Shown here piece after piece: positions 26,653-40,469 of a DNA stretch of 64,000 nt. This stretch comes from Microplitis mediator (lineage: Eukaryota > Arthropoda > Insecta > Hymenoptera > Braconidae). The notes under the pieces are model-generated. The model searched no databases. It had not been told where the DNA came from and was given only the letters and a program-made list of their open reading frames with translations. The stretch lies in NCBI RefSeq assembly GCF_029852145.1, contig NC_079973.1, positions 1,488,001 to 1,552,000 on the forward strand, in the 5' to 3' direction. Position numbers and translations under genes: made by a program. Each line of letters begins with the position of its first letter. Within the stretch, counting starts at the first letter, position 1.

Positions 26653-29600
26653 TATATAGAAAAGTGCTAATTATGATAAAAATAGCGGGTTAATTTAAAA
26701 ATTCAAGTTACATTTATAAATGTTACGATTCCGTCATCGGGATTTAATTAGAAATCTAAAATAATTATTGAGGATGATTTGAATAAATATTCAAAAATAA
26801 CGATTTGATCTCTAGAAGCTTCCGGTCCCCGAAACTTGGCCTCTGCTCGATGAAAAAAAATGTATGCAGCCGAAAAAATATTTATTTGAAAATCAAACAG
26901 GCAAACAAAATATATAACGAATTTCATTCTGTATGGAAGTTATTGAAGATTTTCTTATGAATAACATATGTCCTGACGCTGTTCGATATTCCAAAGGGAA
27001 ATCACGGGGAAGAAAAAAAGGATGCCAGAAAAAATAAACTGAAACACGAAAAATTCTAAATAAACAAACAAATACAAATATGAAAAAAAAAAAAATATTA
27101 AATAATAATAATAAAATAAAACAACGCAAATCCATAGAATTTATGTCGGTGTTTGTTTTTCTGGAGGATTACCCCCGACTCGTAGTATAGATCTGTATTC
27201 CAGCCGACGTGGATGACGAATCGACATAGCAGGGGCCAGAGGCTTCGTTCATAAATCTCTCGTCGGACTACAGCCAATGCTAGGATATTCAAGACGCGAA
27301 TGCCTGAACCTGAGGCGCACAACTCAACCCTTTTCACAAAGTCGTTTATATCTAAAATCCGAAATAAAAAACTCCCCCAGCGTCGGATCCAATTGAGGAT
27401 CCATAAAGTCCCTCAACTGCTGCGATGTGAAAAAAAATTTTAATGTAAACAAAAATAGGAAAGCAATAAAATATAAATTTATATGGAGCGCACTAGCGAC
27501 ATGTCTACAATTGTCCGCCACTCAAGTGAAAATTACATTTCAGATGTGTATGTGTTCCGGTGCATCAAACACAAACAATTCAATTGAGCGAATCGAAAAA
27601 TTCAATAAAACTCGAATCAATAATTCCATTGTTAGCTACCAGTTATTGAGGAATAAAAAGTCATTCAAATTATTAATTAAAAAAAACTCAATCGCTAAAT
27701 TCCTGACGATAAAAAATCAAACTCCGTTAACAAAAAAAGGTAATTAAAATTTTTTCAGGCATCCAGTGATTTTTTATTTTTATTTTTAAAACTCGAAATC
27801 AATATGCCGTTAAATTTTATTATAAAAAATCCCCAGTATTTAGAGATTTAACAAACAATTCATCCATAACAAATCAAGGAAATCTCTAGATCAATAGGAT
27901 TTTTTTCTGAATTGGATATTTACGGGTGAACTGGAATCCCAGCAAACCTTAAACCTGTCGCTTTACCTAAAAAGCCAAAAAAAACTAAAACTGCGCGAGC
28001 AGGTGGGTTGTCGGAAAGCGCCGATGAAAATTTAATGCCATCCAGAGAAAATTCTTAAAATGCTGCAGTATATATAACTCATTTCCACATCTCTCCTTAA
28101 ATTTTCCACATCTGGGAAATATTTCCTACCCCAAAACTCGAGTTGCACATTACCGCCGTAACATTCCCCACCCACCCAAACAAACAAACAAACAAACAAA
28201 ACATGTAATTAAAATGGGTAAAAACGAGAATGAATTAGTTTCATCACCGTTAATTAATATTAACTACATACTTGAGAGTAACTATTACAATTACAAAATA
28301 CCTTAATAAACTGGCGGGCAATTAATCTAGCTCTCGGTTGGCTCAAAATTCGCAGTATAAAACTGCTTACTAAACTTTAAAACATAGTTAAATTTGATCG
28401 TCATACATATTGGATACTCGACTAGCGTGAGCCAACATTGTGAAAATTTTCCTATAATATTTTGCATTATTACTTGAAAAGTTGGCGCGTAAGTGACTAC
28501 TCGAGTGATTCCGGAAGGTATTTTCCATCATCACTACAGTAGTTACCTACAAGTAAGTGTGTTGCATATATTTATGTTTCTATATACGTCGTAGATTACA
28601 CATATATACATACATATATATGTGGGTCTTTGTATATAGAGAAGCATACACTTGTTAAGATACAACAGCGATGGAAACAATACGGCCCGGATATTAACAT
28701 GATAGCGAACAGCAACTCTTGATGAAAGTTAGAGGAAGATACTGAGGAGTCACTGAACGAGTGAGTGAGTGAGTGAGTCGTATTATAGGGTCTTTCAGTC
28801 TTACTGGGGCTAATATTACAGGCCAGGATTATCGGGAAAGTGACATAACGAAAGGTATTTAGCCTGAGGGCCTCTTGTGGCGGGGATGAAAATATGCTGC
28901 TACTGGTACTGCTGCTAGTACGTTAAAGGTTTGATGGTAATAGTTGTTAGTAGAGCATAGTAGTGGTGTATATTTTAGTTCATCATCATTTCCCATCAGT
29001 AGGTCGTAGCTTCTAGCGGTATCTGAATCGCGAGCTAGTCTATCGGTGTAAGTGTGGGTGTGGGAGTTGGGTTTAGTTATACAGTCTACAGTCTACAGTC
29101 TACAATCTAAAGTCTAGAGACTAGGATATAGAGAGCAGAGTAACTGAAGCTGCACGAGCATTTAATATATACATCTTCTTCAACAAGTAAGCTCTTGAAC
29201 GAACTGCATTCGTCGGAAGATTGAACCAGTTGCCCTCGTATCTCCCGGCACTACAAACTGGGGGACTACAATAGTTTTGAGTAAATGACGACAAGATAAT
29301 CAACACGACCAAACAGCGGGTACATCAAACTTTGCAGAATTTAAATCCACGAAACCTCGAGGAATGAGTATTTCGGGATAGACGGACTAGTCAATGGGGA
29401 TTCTGGACTCTGAAGTTACCCCTGTCCAGTTTAACGTCGATCCTAGTCAAACTAAGCTATTTCTAAACTACCCTATTAATTTTGGTAGTCACATACCGAT
29501 GGAGGTTTAATAACCACGTATATACACCAAAATTAATCTAAAAGTTTTATTTATATTTAAGCTATCAGAAAACCAAATAATAATTTCGATCCTGCGAAGA

Positions 29601-29887
29601 TTTGATGCCCTAGTAAACCGATTTACGTTAGCAAATCCGTTTTAAACTCTGAATAATTGTAATGGAGAGCGAGTAATTGTCTATCTAATGATACTTGGGA
29701 AGCATTAAACGCTATTGTATGGACCTAATTAGTTTAAGTATTCAACAGATTTTCTTTAATTGATTGACCCGAATTCGACAATTGACTTACGGATCAGTTA
29801 TAAAACTTTGCCGACTAACGATTCAAGTTTCTTACGAAATTTATTAAATTTTCATTCTCTTTAAATTATATTTAAAACATTTATATA
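26653..29887. other. Non-coding stretch
   Basis: No supported gene. A possible - strand acceptor (CACATCGCAG) at 27,420 precedes about 30 open codons, but no donor or start was found. Simple repeats include (CAAA)n at 28,180, (GAGT)n at 28,758 and a CTACAGT repeat at 29,083-29,105. Confidence 0.4.
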
Positions 29888-30649
29888 CACGGAAAGAAAA
29901 TTATGGGAAGTTTTCCTATGCATTATGGGAATGGTTCACATAATGGTATGGGAATAGTACCTATACTACTATAGGAATGGTTCCCATATATTATGGGAAC
30001 CATCCCCATAATAGTATGATAATAGTTCCCATACCATTATGGGAATGGTTCCCATATTGGTATAGGAACTATTCCTATAATATTATGGGAACTATTCCCA
30101 TAGTGTTATGGGAACCATCCCTATAATATCATAAAATTTTTTTTTTGCACAATAGTGTAGAAATTTCCCAAAATTCGAATTTTCTTGAATGTTTTGTGCT
30201 GACAAAAAATTCTTGTTAAAAATTTTAATGTTTTTTTGCCAAATACGATTTTCTTTTTCAATGTTTGAATTTTCGTTTTTATGTTTAATAATATTTCTGT
30301 GTATTGTAGAAGTGATTACCACACTTCTTAAAATTAATTTGTTCATGATAATATGGGAACCATTCCCATACTATTATAGGAACCATTCCCATAAATTATA
30401 GGCATGATTTCCATAATATTATAGAAAGTATTCCTATAAATTATAGGAACCATTCCTGTAATTATAAGAACCATTCCTATAGTGTTATGGGTATCATTCC
30501 CATAATTATAGGAACTATTCCTATAATTATGGGAAACATTCCTATAATTATAGGAACCGCTCCCATAATTTATGGTCGTAATTCCTATGATGGTATAGGA
30601 AAAAATTTCACAAAATTATGGGAACCGCTGCCATAATTTTCTTTCCGTG
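29888..30649. mobile_element. TTATGGGAA hairpin-array MITE, copy 1
   Basis: Terminal inverted repeats CACGGAAAGAAAATTATGG/CCATAATTTTCTTTCCGTG with TA on both sides. Two arrays of short hairpins (TATGGGAA...TTCCCATA, about 15-23 bp spacing) flank a unique core of about 200 bp (about 30,130-30,350) containing GCACAATAGTGTAGAAATTT. The core is shared, nearly unchanged, with the copies at 36.0 and 40.5 kb. No transposase frame is present. Confidence 0.9.
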
Positions 30650-32253
30650 TATGGAATAGCTCAAATAAATTTAATTTGAACCAGTAACTTGTTATATATT
30701 TAGTAAAACACTCGTGTAGCCCATTTTGCCTCACTTAACCTTAAATAAATAATAATAATTAAAATGTCAATAGACAATTAGTCGGCATTAATTTAAAACG
30801 CCCTGTCACGAATTTAATTTGCAGGCAGGTTCCGCATTTTATTCGTGCATTTTAACAAAATAAAGTGAAGTTTAAAAAAAAAGGAGGGACAGTACACATG
30901 AAATGGTACTATTTAAATGAATTTAATCCACGAACGGGTACACAGTAGTATAATAAAACCGAATTTTCAATGGGCAGACGGTGATGTTGAATGCCGGTCT
31001 GTTGTTGGTAACACATATCCCGCCCAGCTCGCTATCTCCCGGTATTTCCCTACTCGCGTGCACTCGTCCTGGTACCCAGTTTCTCTGGAGCCTCATCCTC
31101 GCGTGCTTCATCTGCCTCTCTCTAAATGCTTATACCCTAGACTGTATAGTAGATGTATAGGGTATGGAACAGTACGTACTCTACCCTACACTCATCTCTA
31201 GTTTGGAGTCTGTACTCTGTACACTCCAGTGTAGATTCAACCCAATACATCCTTGGCTCCGCGTGCTCTTCATTCTCAACAGAATCTCCCTTAGGTTCTG
31301 CGGTGGCGTGTATCCTCATGCCACGTAATAGTTGTCTTTCTCGTACTATAACGACGAGGAGAGACTCAGCAGCTGACTCTGTTACATAGAACCCAGCATA
31401 CAGCCAACCAACCGAGCTAGATGAGAACGTTTACCGACTACCACGTCGGACTACGCATGCATGACACATAAATTATAGGGATCCACTAACATAACCTCGG
31501 GACTTCCGAACCCAACCGAGCTATTTTACATCCCCCGAGTCGTCTATTATCATTTGTGCATGAAAATCTACTGAATTTTATTCCCTTTTTTCGGAGCCTT
31601 GTACTTTATCTCGCTGTTGTATTTTTTTTTCGCTTTGTTTGCATGTTCACTTTTTGTTTCAACGGTTGATTAAATTTTTTTTGGCTTTTCAATTTTAGTC
31701 CTTTGTTACTGGATTTAATGCATGTAATATATATTCTCAAGAGCCGTTTCTATGAATAAATTTATTGCAATTTTTAATTTTTTCATATTTTCACGGTTAG
31801 AGTGGACGCTGGAAAATCGCTATCCGCTAAAATGGGGATGGAAAAAAATTTTAGCTATTTGAGGACATTTTCAGCTTTTGACCTGCATGAATGTAAAATT
31901 ACATGAATTGAAAGCTTAAATTCATTGTACTCTTTTTTCTACATGAAAACGGATCTACTGCGAAAAGTCAGGCTTCCAAAATGGACCAAAAAATTTTAAA
32001 TAAATCTGGAGGATTTTAGAATATAGTTGACCTAGTTGAATTATAAATAGTATTAGTTGATGGCTTATACTGCTGAGGCTGCTAATTATGAACATTAAAC
32101 AATTCCACCATGAGAAATTAGCCTGAGATAGATTGCGCTCAGATCGTAAAATATTAAAATTAAAATAACAAACATTTTGCCGTAAATAAAATTGAAAATT
32201 CAATTTTTCCCGCCAACTATTTAACCGAAATTTTAAAAATACACTTATCCAAA
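30650..32253. other. Non-coding stretch
   Basis: Somewhat GC-richer at 31,000-31,520, with both strands open for 60-90 codons. No splice-linked model or recognisable protein. Confidence 0.4.
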
Positions 32254-32550
32254 AAATTAAAGGAACAAGAAAATTTTATAAATTTTTTAGTGATTTTTGG
32301 AAGGCTGTATTTTCGTGAAAAATGATCGTATCGAAAAAATTAAAAAAGCAAATTGAAGCTTGAAATCTCTAGTTTAAAGATCTTCCAGCAAAACATTTTT
32401 TTGAGCCACCGTTTTTGCGGAATCATAAGAAAAAGGTCGAGACAAAATTTTTCTAAATTTTTTGGTTTTGTTTTTTAGGTCTACGGGGCCGGGAAAAATG
32501 TTTTCAAAAAAACGAATTCATGGCTCGTTTAGGAAATTTATTCAGCTACA
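32254..32550 (+). mobile_element. Partial copy of the AAATTAAAGGAACA element
   Basis: Matches the left part of the 57,664-58,347 element: AATTAAAGGAACA, then TTTTTTAGTGATTTTTGGAA, CGTGAAAAATGATCGTATCG, and further weaker similarity through GAGACAAAATTTTTCTAAAT and CATGGCTCGTTTAGGAAATT. The right inverted repeat is missing. Confidence 0.65.
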
Positions 32551-35500
32551 ATTCGCTTTTTTATTTTCAATAAAATAAAATTACTTGTGAGCTTCCAGGC
32601 TCTGGGTATAAAAAATTAAAATGTTGCCTTGTTTGTTGGTCTCGTTTTGTTTAAAAATAATTATCAAAATAATGATTTGATATATTTCATTTAAATTTGT
32701 TATTTTATTAGTAAAGTTCTAAAATTACATTCGAAAACAAATGGGAAATTGAGAATGAGGTAAAATATACAAATGAAAATTGAAAATGAACTGCAAGTGA
32801 CGGTAGATAGGGACAGAAGTGGCCCAATTGAGAGGCGAGAGGGGAGGGCCGCGTGATGGTGATTGTGGAGAGTTGAGTATTTGATTATATTTATTACCAA
32901 TGAAATAGCGTAACTTTATTAATTAAATACAAATCAATTACACCGGGAAAAGTTAAAAGTTTATTTTTTTTCAATGAAACGAACTAACAATTAACAATAA
33001 AGTTCATTTAATTATACTGGTAAATTAGTTTTTTTATTTTATTTTATTTTGCCTTTTTCCGACGCTTTACTGCTCTATTTTTTTAATTTTGTGAATGGCC
33101 GTCGAACACGGGTTGTATATAGGCACCAGGTATTTTTTGCGATTAAATGAGAAAAGTTGAAATTGAAGATTATGCTCAGGTTTTTTTTTTAGTTTCTCAG
33201 TCAATAAGGAGGTGATTTTTTTTTTAAATTTAATTTCAGTCTCACTTAATTTATTGGAAGTATTGTAAATTAAAAGTTACGATAAGTAAATTGGATTTTA
33301 TGTTTTAACTTAAAATCATTTTCTTTAAGAAAATTCAACAAGAATTAATGAAAAGTTTTTCTGCTTGGAGAATTCTAACAAAAAATTTTAGTTCTAAAGA
33401 AATCTTTACTTTTTTTTCTACGCTATAATTTCTAACGACTTAGAAAAAAATTACGACTTTAACCTCCGACTTTATTGACAAAGAAACCAAAGAAAATTTA
33501 TCTAGATCATGAATAAGAATTTTTTTTCAAATTTATATTTTTTGAAATACTCGAGCGATTGATTTGAAAATTAACGAGACCGGAAGTTTAAATTCCTAAT
33601 TACCGCAAAAAATTAAAATTCTAAAATATCAATACCGGCCAAAAAATCGAAAAACCTCAGGTACGATTCCTCAGACCTCAAATTTAAATTTCCATAGGAA
33701 CGTATAATTTCTAACCTTAAACTGCAATAAATAACTTTCCTCAGCATAAAAATTTCTCAAGAAAAAATTTAAAACTCGCGTCAATCAATCCGTCGAATCT
33801 TTTTCTCTTTCTCTCCACACCCAATATTTCGCTAAAACTTTATCTCCCTATCTTGAATTTTTTTTATTTCCCATCGTCAACGATTCACGAAAAAATCAAA
33901 CTTTTCCATTCCGATCGAAAAAAGAGTCAATAAAAAATTTTATGTTTTCAACACAATGCATTTTGCATAAAAGTCCAATCTTTTTCCTATTCCAGCAGGA
34001 CTTAAAAACTAACTAAAATTGAAAAAATGATAATAAAAAAAAAACAAAAAAAAATACTCCAGTGGGATTTCAGTGCACCGATAATGGAAACCTGCATGAA
34101 ATTTGATGTAAAAAAAATTTTGATATATTTATCAGAGCAAAGTAACAGTAGTCAAAGTAAGAGATATATGCAGACACACAGCAGAGATCGTAAAAAAGTG
34201 ATATATGTGTCTCTACACGTGACATTTCGACACTTTGTGACGTGAGGAGAAGTGAGAATTGCGGTACATATGTATGTTTATACGTAACCGCGACGACAAG
34301 TGAAATAGAAGTCGTCGGTATTCATATTTACTCATACATCCACACATGTACTGAGTGTATACGTAAAGTCGAAGGCCTTCTTCACCTTTCTTTCACCTCG
34401 AGAGTATTAACTACAGCTATTTACGTATTCTATTCATTTTCGTTTTCACCACAGAATTCAAAACAGCCTTTTCTTGTCATCAGTCTGCTCGGGTTCTTGT
34501 TCATCCTCAACTCTACTAGAATAATATTTCTCATCAGCATCAGTGTCTTTTACAAGACGTCCTCAGGCTAACAAAAATCCCCGAGCAAGCAAGCAAACTA
34601 CCGAGAGTAACTACGCAATGTCGCCTGTTAAATTATTTGCGAATCTTCTCTTTCACCCGAGCTACAGCTAAACCATTTTTGCTTCATTTTTAAAACTCAG
34701 ACCATCTCCTAACCTCGTCTCACGTTTTGTTTTTACTTTTAAACAGCGAAACGCCCTCGTAATCTCTTGGCGCCCTCGAAATCTGGGTAAAGTCTGCGGG
34801 AACTAATCTAGGATTTAAGTATAATCTGAGTTTCTCCATAAGCCCGTTGGATTACGGTAAAAAAATTTTAACTAAAAATAATATAAAAAATTGTCGCGAA
34901 TGCAAATAGAGAAATGAAATCTTTTAACATGTTGTACTCGGGTTATAAAAGTGTTGGAAAAAAATTTTACGGAAAAAGAATAATTTTATTAACTTTAAAC
35001 ACTTTTTACTCTGTATTGATTTCGGATGTAGGTCAGCTGTAAATTTTATTTTTTTTTTTTTTTCGGGAAAAAAATTAAATTTAATCTCGAGTTTTCTCTA
35101 AATATTTTAAACTAAAGGATTCGGAAATTTGTTGGGGTGTTTGGGAAAAAGCAGAGAAGTTTAAATTTCAGCTGAGCTGAAAACCGCGGAAACAATTAAT
35201 TGTAAAAAAAGGTACAATGCGGAAACATTGGAATTTCGCAGGCTTAAATTGAACAAGAGTGTTTGTTGTGATAATACAAACAGACAATTAATTACAGGAG
35301 ATTGTGTTTAAACAATAAATGGAGTGAAAAATTTTTTTTAAATTACGAATTATCGATACAATGATGAAAAGAGTCGATGTAAAATTAATTTAAACATTGC
35401 GTGATTTAATTGATTTCGGATTAACTAACAAATGCTCGAATACATCAACTCGTCTGACGGTCGGTCGAACACTCGTTCGTCCAACTCTCCGGTCTCCTTG

Positions 35501-36040
35501 TTGATCAATAATAATATTTGCCGTGGAATGACAATTCTGATGATATTCGGGTCAGGATTATATTTAGAGCCGGTAGTTTCCATAACACACGTGGAGGTCA
35601 GTAGTTTCCCTACGAAAACGAGGAGGTTTCAAATATATAACCGGGCTCGTAGACTTGCGCCAGCAGACTTTAATGCGAATACCGAACGTGCCGGGGTGCT
35701 GCAGGTAAATAGTTGTAGTTACGACGGTAAATATATATATATAATATATATACAAGACGTTAAATTCAGGCGGAATAAAATTTTCGGGAGGTGAATTTCT
35801 TATTTGCTCTTTAAAAATATATGTATTCTTGTCATACACACATTTTATTGTAGAGACAAGTCTTTGCTTGCGTAAGCGAATGTTGGTCAAGGCAATTGGG
35901 TTAGTAAGCAGATCTCGCTTGCAATATTATATACATAAATACATATGTTGTTTTTTTATCCATTTTCACGACGAGACATTTTAAGAAATTGGAAAAATTT
36001 ATCAAATGCTCGAATGAATTTTTTATTGTTATTGTTTGTG
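32551..36040. other. Non-coding stretch
   Basis: AT-rich. The longest + strand frame (35,432-35,794, 120 codons) passes a possible donor CTGCAG|GTAAAT at 35,704-35,705 but has no recognisable domain or upstream exon. It is left unannotated as a gene. Confidence 0.4.
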
Positions 36041-37118
36041 CACGGAAAGAAAATTATGGCAGCGGTTCCCATAATTTTGTGAAATTTTTTCCTATACCAA
36101 CATAGGAATTACGACCATAAATTATGGGAGCCGTTCCTATAATTATAGGAATGTTTCCCATAATTATGGGAATAGTTCCTATAATTATAGGAATGTTTCC
36201 CATAATTATGGGAATAGTTCCTATAATTATGGGAATGATACCCATAACACTATAGGAATGGTTCCTATAATTATAGGAATGGTTCCTATAATTTATAGGA
36301 ATACTTTCTATAATATTATGGGAATCATTCCTATAATTTATGGGAATGGTTCCTATAGTTTATAGGAACCATTCCCATAATTTTATAGGAATGGTTCCTA
36401 TAATAGTATGGGAACTATTCCCATAATATTATGGGAATGATTCCCATAATGAAATTGGAATGGTTCCTATACCATTATGGGAATCATTCCCATACTATTA
36501 TAGGAACCATTCCTATAATATTATGGGAATGGTTCCCATATTATCATGAAAAAATTAATTTAAAGAAGTGTGGTAATCACTTCTACAATACACAGAAATA
36601 TTATTAAACATAAAAACAAAAATTCAAAAATTGAAAAAAAAATCGTATTTGGCAAAAAAACATTAAAATTTTTAACAAGAATTTTTTGTCAGCACAAAAC
36701 ATTCAAGAAAATTCAAATTTTGGGAAATTTCTACACTATTGTGCAAAAAAAGAATTTTATGATATTATAGGGATGGTTCCCATAACATTATGGGAATAGT
36801 TCCCATAATACTATAGGAATAGTTCCTATACCAATATAGGAACCATTCCCATAATAGTATGGGAATGATTCCCATACCATTATGGGAATGGTTCCTATAT
36901 TGGTATAGGAACTATTCCTATAATATTATGGGAACCATTCCTATATCATTATGGGAACCATTCCCATAATGGTATGGGAACTATTCTCATACTATTATGG
37001 GGATGGTTCCCATAATATATGGGAACCATTCCTATAGTAGTATAGGTACTATTCCCATACCATTATGGGAACCATTCCCATAATGCATAGGAAAATTTCC
37101 CATAATTTTCTTTCCGTG
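36041..37118. mobile_element. TTATGGGAA hairpin-array MITE, copy 2 (inverted, longest)
   Basis: Same terminal repeats and core as copy 1, but inverted: the core runs from about 36,545 to 36,765. At 1,078 bp it is the longest copy because its hairpin arrays hold more units. The dinucleotide next to both ends is TG instead of TA, either a mutated or a variant target site. Confidence 0.9.
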
Positions 37119-40100
37119 TGGAAAAATTGTTACTTGACTTAAACTTTTTTTTCTCATCACCGATAATATGAATTCAAATAGTGGACCGATAGATGAAATT
37201 TATTGCACTGAATAATTCAAATAATAATTATTTTAAAAAGTGTGTCAACTCTAGTACCTGAGTCTTATATATGTTTAATTTAAAATATTTTTTTAGTTGG
37301 ATCTTTTATGATTGAATGGATGATGAAGTGATGTGATGGGAAATGGAAAAACCAAAATGAGAAAGGTGACTGTTGAGGACTGAAGCACGCCAACCTATCA
37401 GGTTATCAATGTGAAGGAGAGTAAGATAGAATGTTGAAATAGAAATAGAGATATAGATATAGATATAAAATATAAAGGACAAGAGTAAAGTAAAAAAAAA
37501 TATATATATAGACGGGAGTGAAGAAGGATAGAACATTAAATGCGTCGAACCGTATACCGATCGATTGATCCTGTGCTAGCCAGTAACGACTACGACTACG
37601 AGAAGGACGCGGAAGAGGACGACGTTATCGAAACGCGAATTTCGCAAAGTGCTACTCGTTTACTGTAGAGCTATTTCTACTGTCGATCGAACGGCAAGTT
37701 CTTTCCAAAGGATTCCTCGACTCTTTTCTGTCCCTCTCGCTCCCTTACTCACTCACTCACTCACTTATTTTCTTTTTTATTTTTTTACTTTTTTCCTGTC
37801 CTGCTTTTGCTCAGGATCGAAACATTCCATGTCCTTCTCTATATCCACTACTTTATCCCAGAGTACTTCTGTGTGTGTCCTGTTCAATTTTATATCTTAT
37901 TACAGATGAAAAAGACAAGCTTATTTTGAGGTTTCGAGATTTTTTTTATTTTTAACTAAAAAGCTCTCGTAACTAAGTGAGACGTTTGTGGTTTTCAGAT
38001 AAAATTACAAATAAATATTTCACATAAATTTCGCTTAAATATATACGGCGAGCTCTTATTTTTTAAAATGAAAACACTCTACTCTAACGAACTAAAAGAT
38101 CAAAAAACTTTAAGTTATTTTTAAATTTTGTCTCCAAGAAAAATTGTTGGAAAAAGAAGAGGAAAAGGATTTTAAAGCTCTTTGGCTTTTACTTTTCACC
38201 CTTTGACTAAAAAATATTTTTAATTACTAAAGGTAATTACGAAGTAATTCTTGCAAAACCGGCTACGAAATTTAAAAAAAAAGTTAAAAGTTGTAAATTT
38301 CACTTTTACTTAAATTTTCAAAATTTTCTGCGCCAAAAATGTCCTCTACTTTTGAAAATGACTCGAGAATTACCCAAAGAAAAATCCATAAATTTCCTAC
38401 TGACAATTAGCAAAAAAATAAAATAGTGAATTATTTGAAAAAAAAATAAAAGTACATAAAAAAAATTAAGTGAACTCATTGACTATCCTCATTCCAGCTC
38501 AAGCTTACACAGACAACACACGAGTGTAAAGCTCCGGATTTTATTGGTTGCTTGCGGGTATAAAATCGATGCCTGCTATGACGTGGATTCCAAAATCCGC
38601 GAATTTTTATGTCCTACTAAATTTAGCTTCCTCTGACGAATGGTTTCAGCCGTTGAAAAGAACGAAAATAATAATAATAAAATAAAAATAAAAAGAAAAA
38701 GGAAAATAGTAGTACTAAAAGATGAAAACAAAAACTAAAAAAAAAAAATCAGAAAGAATGAAAAGAATATAAAAATTGATATGAAATATCAAATAGATGC
38801 TTTAATCTTGCTGAGGTGGCTTATTGTCTATGGCCATGAAAACTGCTGATACTTTTCACCTCAAATATTATCACTCACCCGATATGCGAATATAAACCCA
38901 TAGCGTATGGTAATTTTTTATCTCTGTCTCGAAAAACTGCTGTTCTAGTCTCTCTATTCTATCTACTGTACTACTAGACTTTGTGACGCACGATTGTGGT
39001 TGCTTTATATATACATACATATATATATATATTCTACCTTTCCACCTCTGTATATGTATAGATATACAGCAAGACCGTGAGGACGATAAACGCTTGGTCG
39101 TACGGAAACTAGTGCAGCAGAACCGAATGCCCATAACGGTTAAATTTTACAATATCGATCCCTTGACTCGACCACCCCACACTCAATGATCAAGTGGATA
39201 TGAGTTATATACGAAAACAAAAAGGAACTAAACGAATTCATATATATAGAAACCTTCAGATAGCTCTGATATTTCATTAGCACACCTTGTACTCAACCTA
39301 TTCCATTTAACAATATAAAACTTTTTTTTCATCTTCCAGTTCGGTTTCATTTAAAACCTACGATTAAATTTTATTTTATTCTCAACCTTTTCATTAAAAC
39401 GCATCATTTTTTTATTTTCAAATCAATTGATTGGTTGACATCTGGAGAGTTAATTATAAATAACCAGAAAATAATTAAAGGTGTCGATGGGTTTTATTGG
39501 AAATTTTATTGGTTGGGAATTCTTTTGTCGGGCGCGAAATAAATGTCCAGATTTGGGTTAAAAATTTTCGTGAATTTTTAAAATTTTCAAAAAGCAGTTG
39601 GGAGATTTTTAAAATGAAAAGGGAGGAAAATTATTTTGAAAATTTTGTTCGTTTTTTGGGGTAAAAAAAAAAAAATTTCACTCGGAGTTAAAGATTTCGA
39701 TCGGCAGATAATTTATTCGACAATTTCTTTAATTTCTCGAGTAACATTTAAACTCTACTTAACCAACCATTAAAGTGTTTTTAATCACCTTTCGTCCCAC
39801 GGGAGTAATAACAATAAAAAATAAAAAAACGAAATAAATAAAAAGCGAGTTAGATTATTAAAAAGTCCGATCAGCATAAAAGTAAAAAAACTAGCGATAA
39901 AAGTATTTCCTTACTGATGCACACGAGCGGTCGTACCCCAAACAGACATTAAAAGTGCAGCCGGCAGTGACGAGAGGAAAATAAAAAAGTTATAACGAGA
40001 TAGTGAGCTAGAAAATCGCATAACCGAAGTAAAATGTCGCGGGTCGAGGTTGATAAAGCCGTTATCGTCTCGCGCGTTATTCAAATTCAAAGCGTCGCGA

Positions 40101-40469
40101 CTCCACTAAATCTCCGGTTTCCCGACGCCACGTCGGGCGCCGCCACCGCCACCAAGAATTATTAACGCGGGACCTTTTCGGTTTCAACCCGACCCGGTGT
40201 CAGCTTTTCTCCTTCCCCCTGCTTCTCCCTCCCCCCGAAACCATCCTGGCAGCCATTTCCACCCACAATCACCCTTTTAACCACATCCTTTAAAACACCT
40301 TAAATGGAACCCTTTTAACACCTAAACCGCCATTCTCTCCTGTCCCCAAACCACCATCTTACAACTTATAACTGCCATTAAATATTAATACTAATATAAC
40401 CCATAACTCATCGTATTACAGCAGCAAACACCGCCAGCAAACATTTAAATTATCCCGGGAAACAAAATA
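37119..40469. other. Non-coding stretch
   Basis: AT-rich, with (ACTC)n simple sequence at 37,745-37,765 and a GC-rich island at 40.04-40.26 kb described separately. No gene supported. Confidence 0.4.
40040..40260. promoter_or_regulatory. GC-rich island with a perfect CCCGACG hairpin
   Basis: About 220 bp of CpG-rich DNA in an AT-rich region. It contains CCCGACGCCACGTCGGG at 40,121-40,137, a perfect 7-bp inverted repeat around CCA, followed by GCCGCC repeats. No open frame of note. A regulatory role is inferred from composition only. Confidence 0.3.

Noticed and set aside
27324..27521. 65-codon - strand frame with a hydrophobic N-terminus
   Set aside because: It starts at GTG, not ATG. A splice acceptor inside it is plausible, but no partner exon could be found.
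35432..35794. 120-codon + strand frame with a donor-like CTGCAG|GTAAAT inside
   Set aside because: No recognisable domain, the - strand is equally open over the same bases, and the end runs into TATATA simple sequence.
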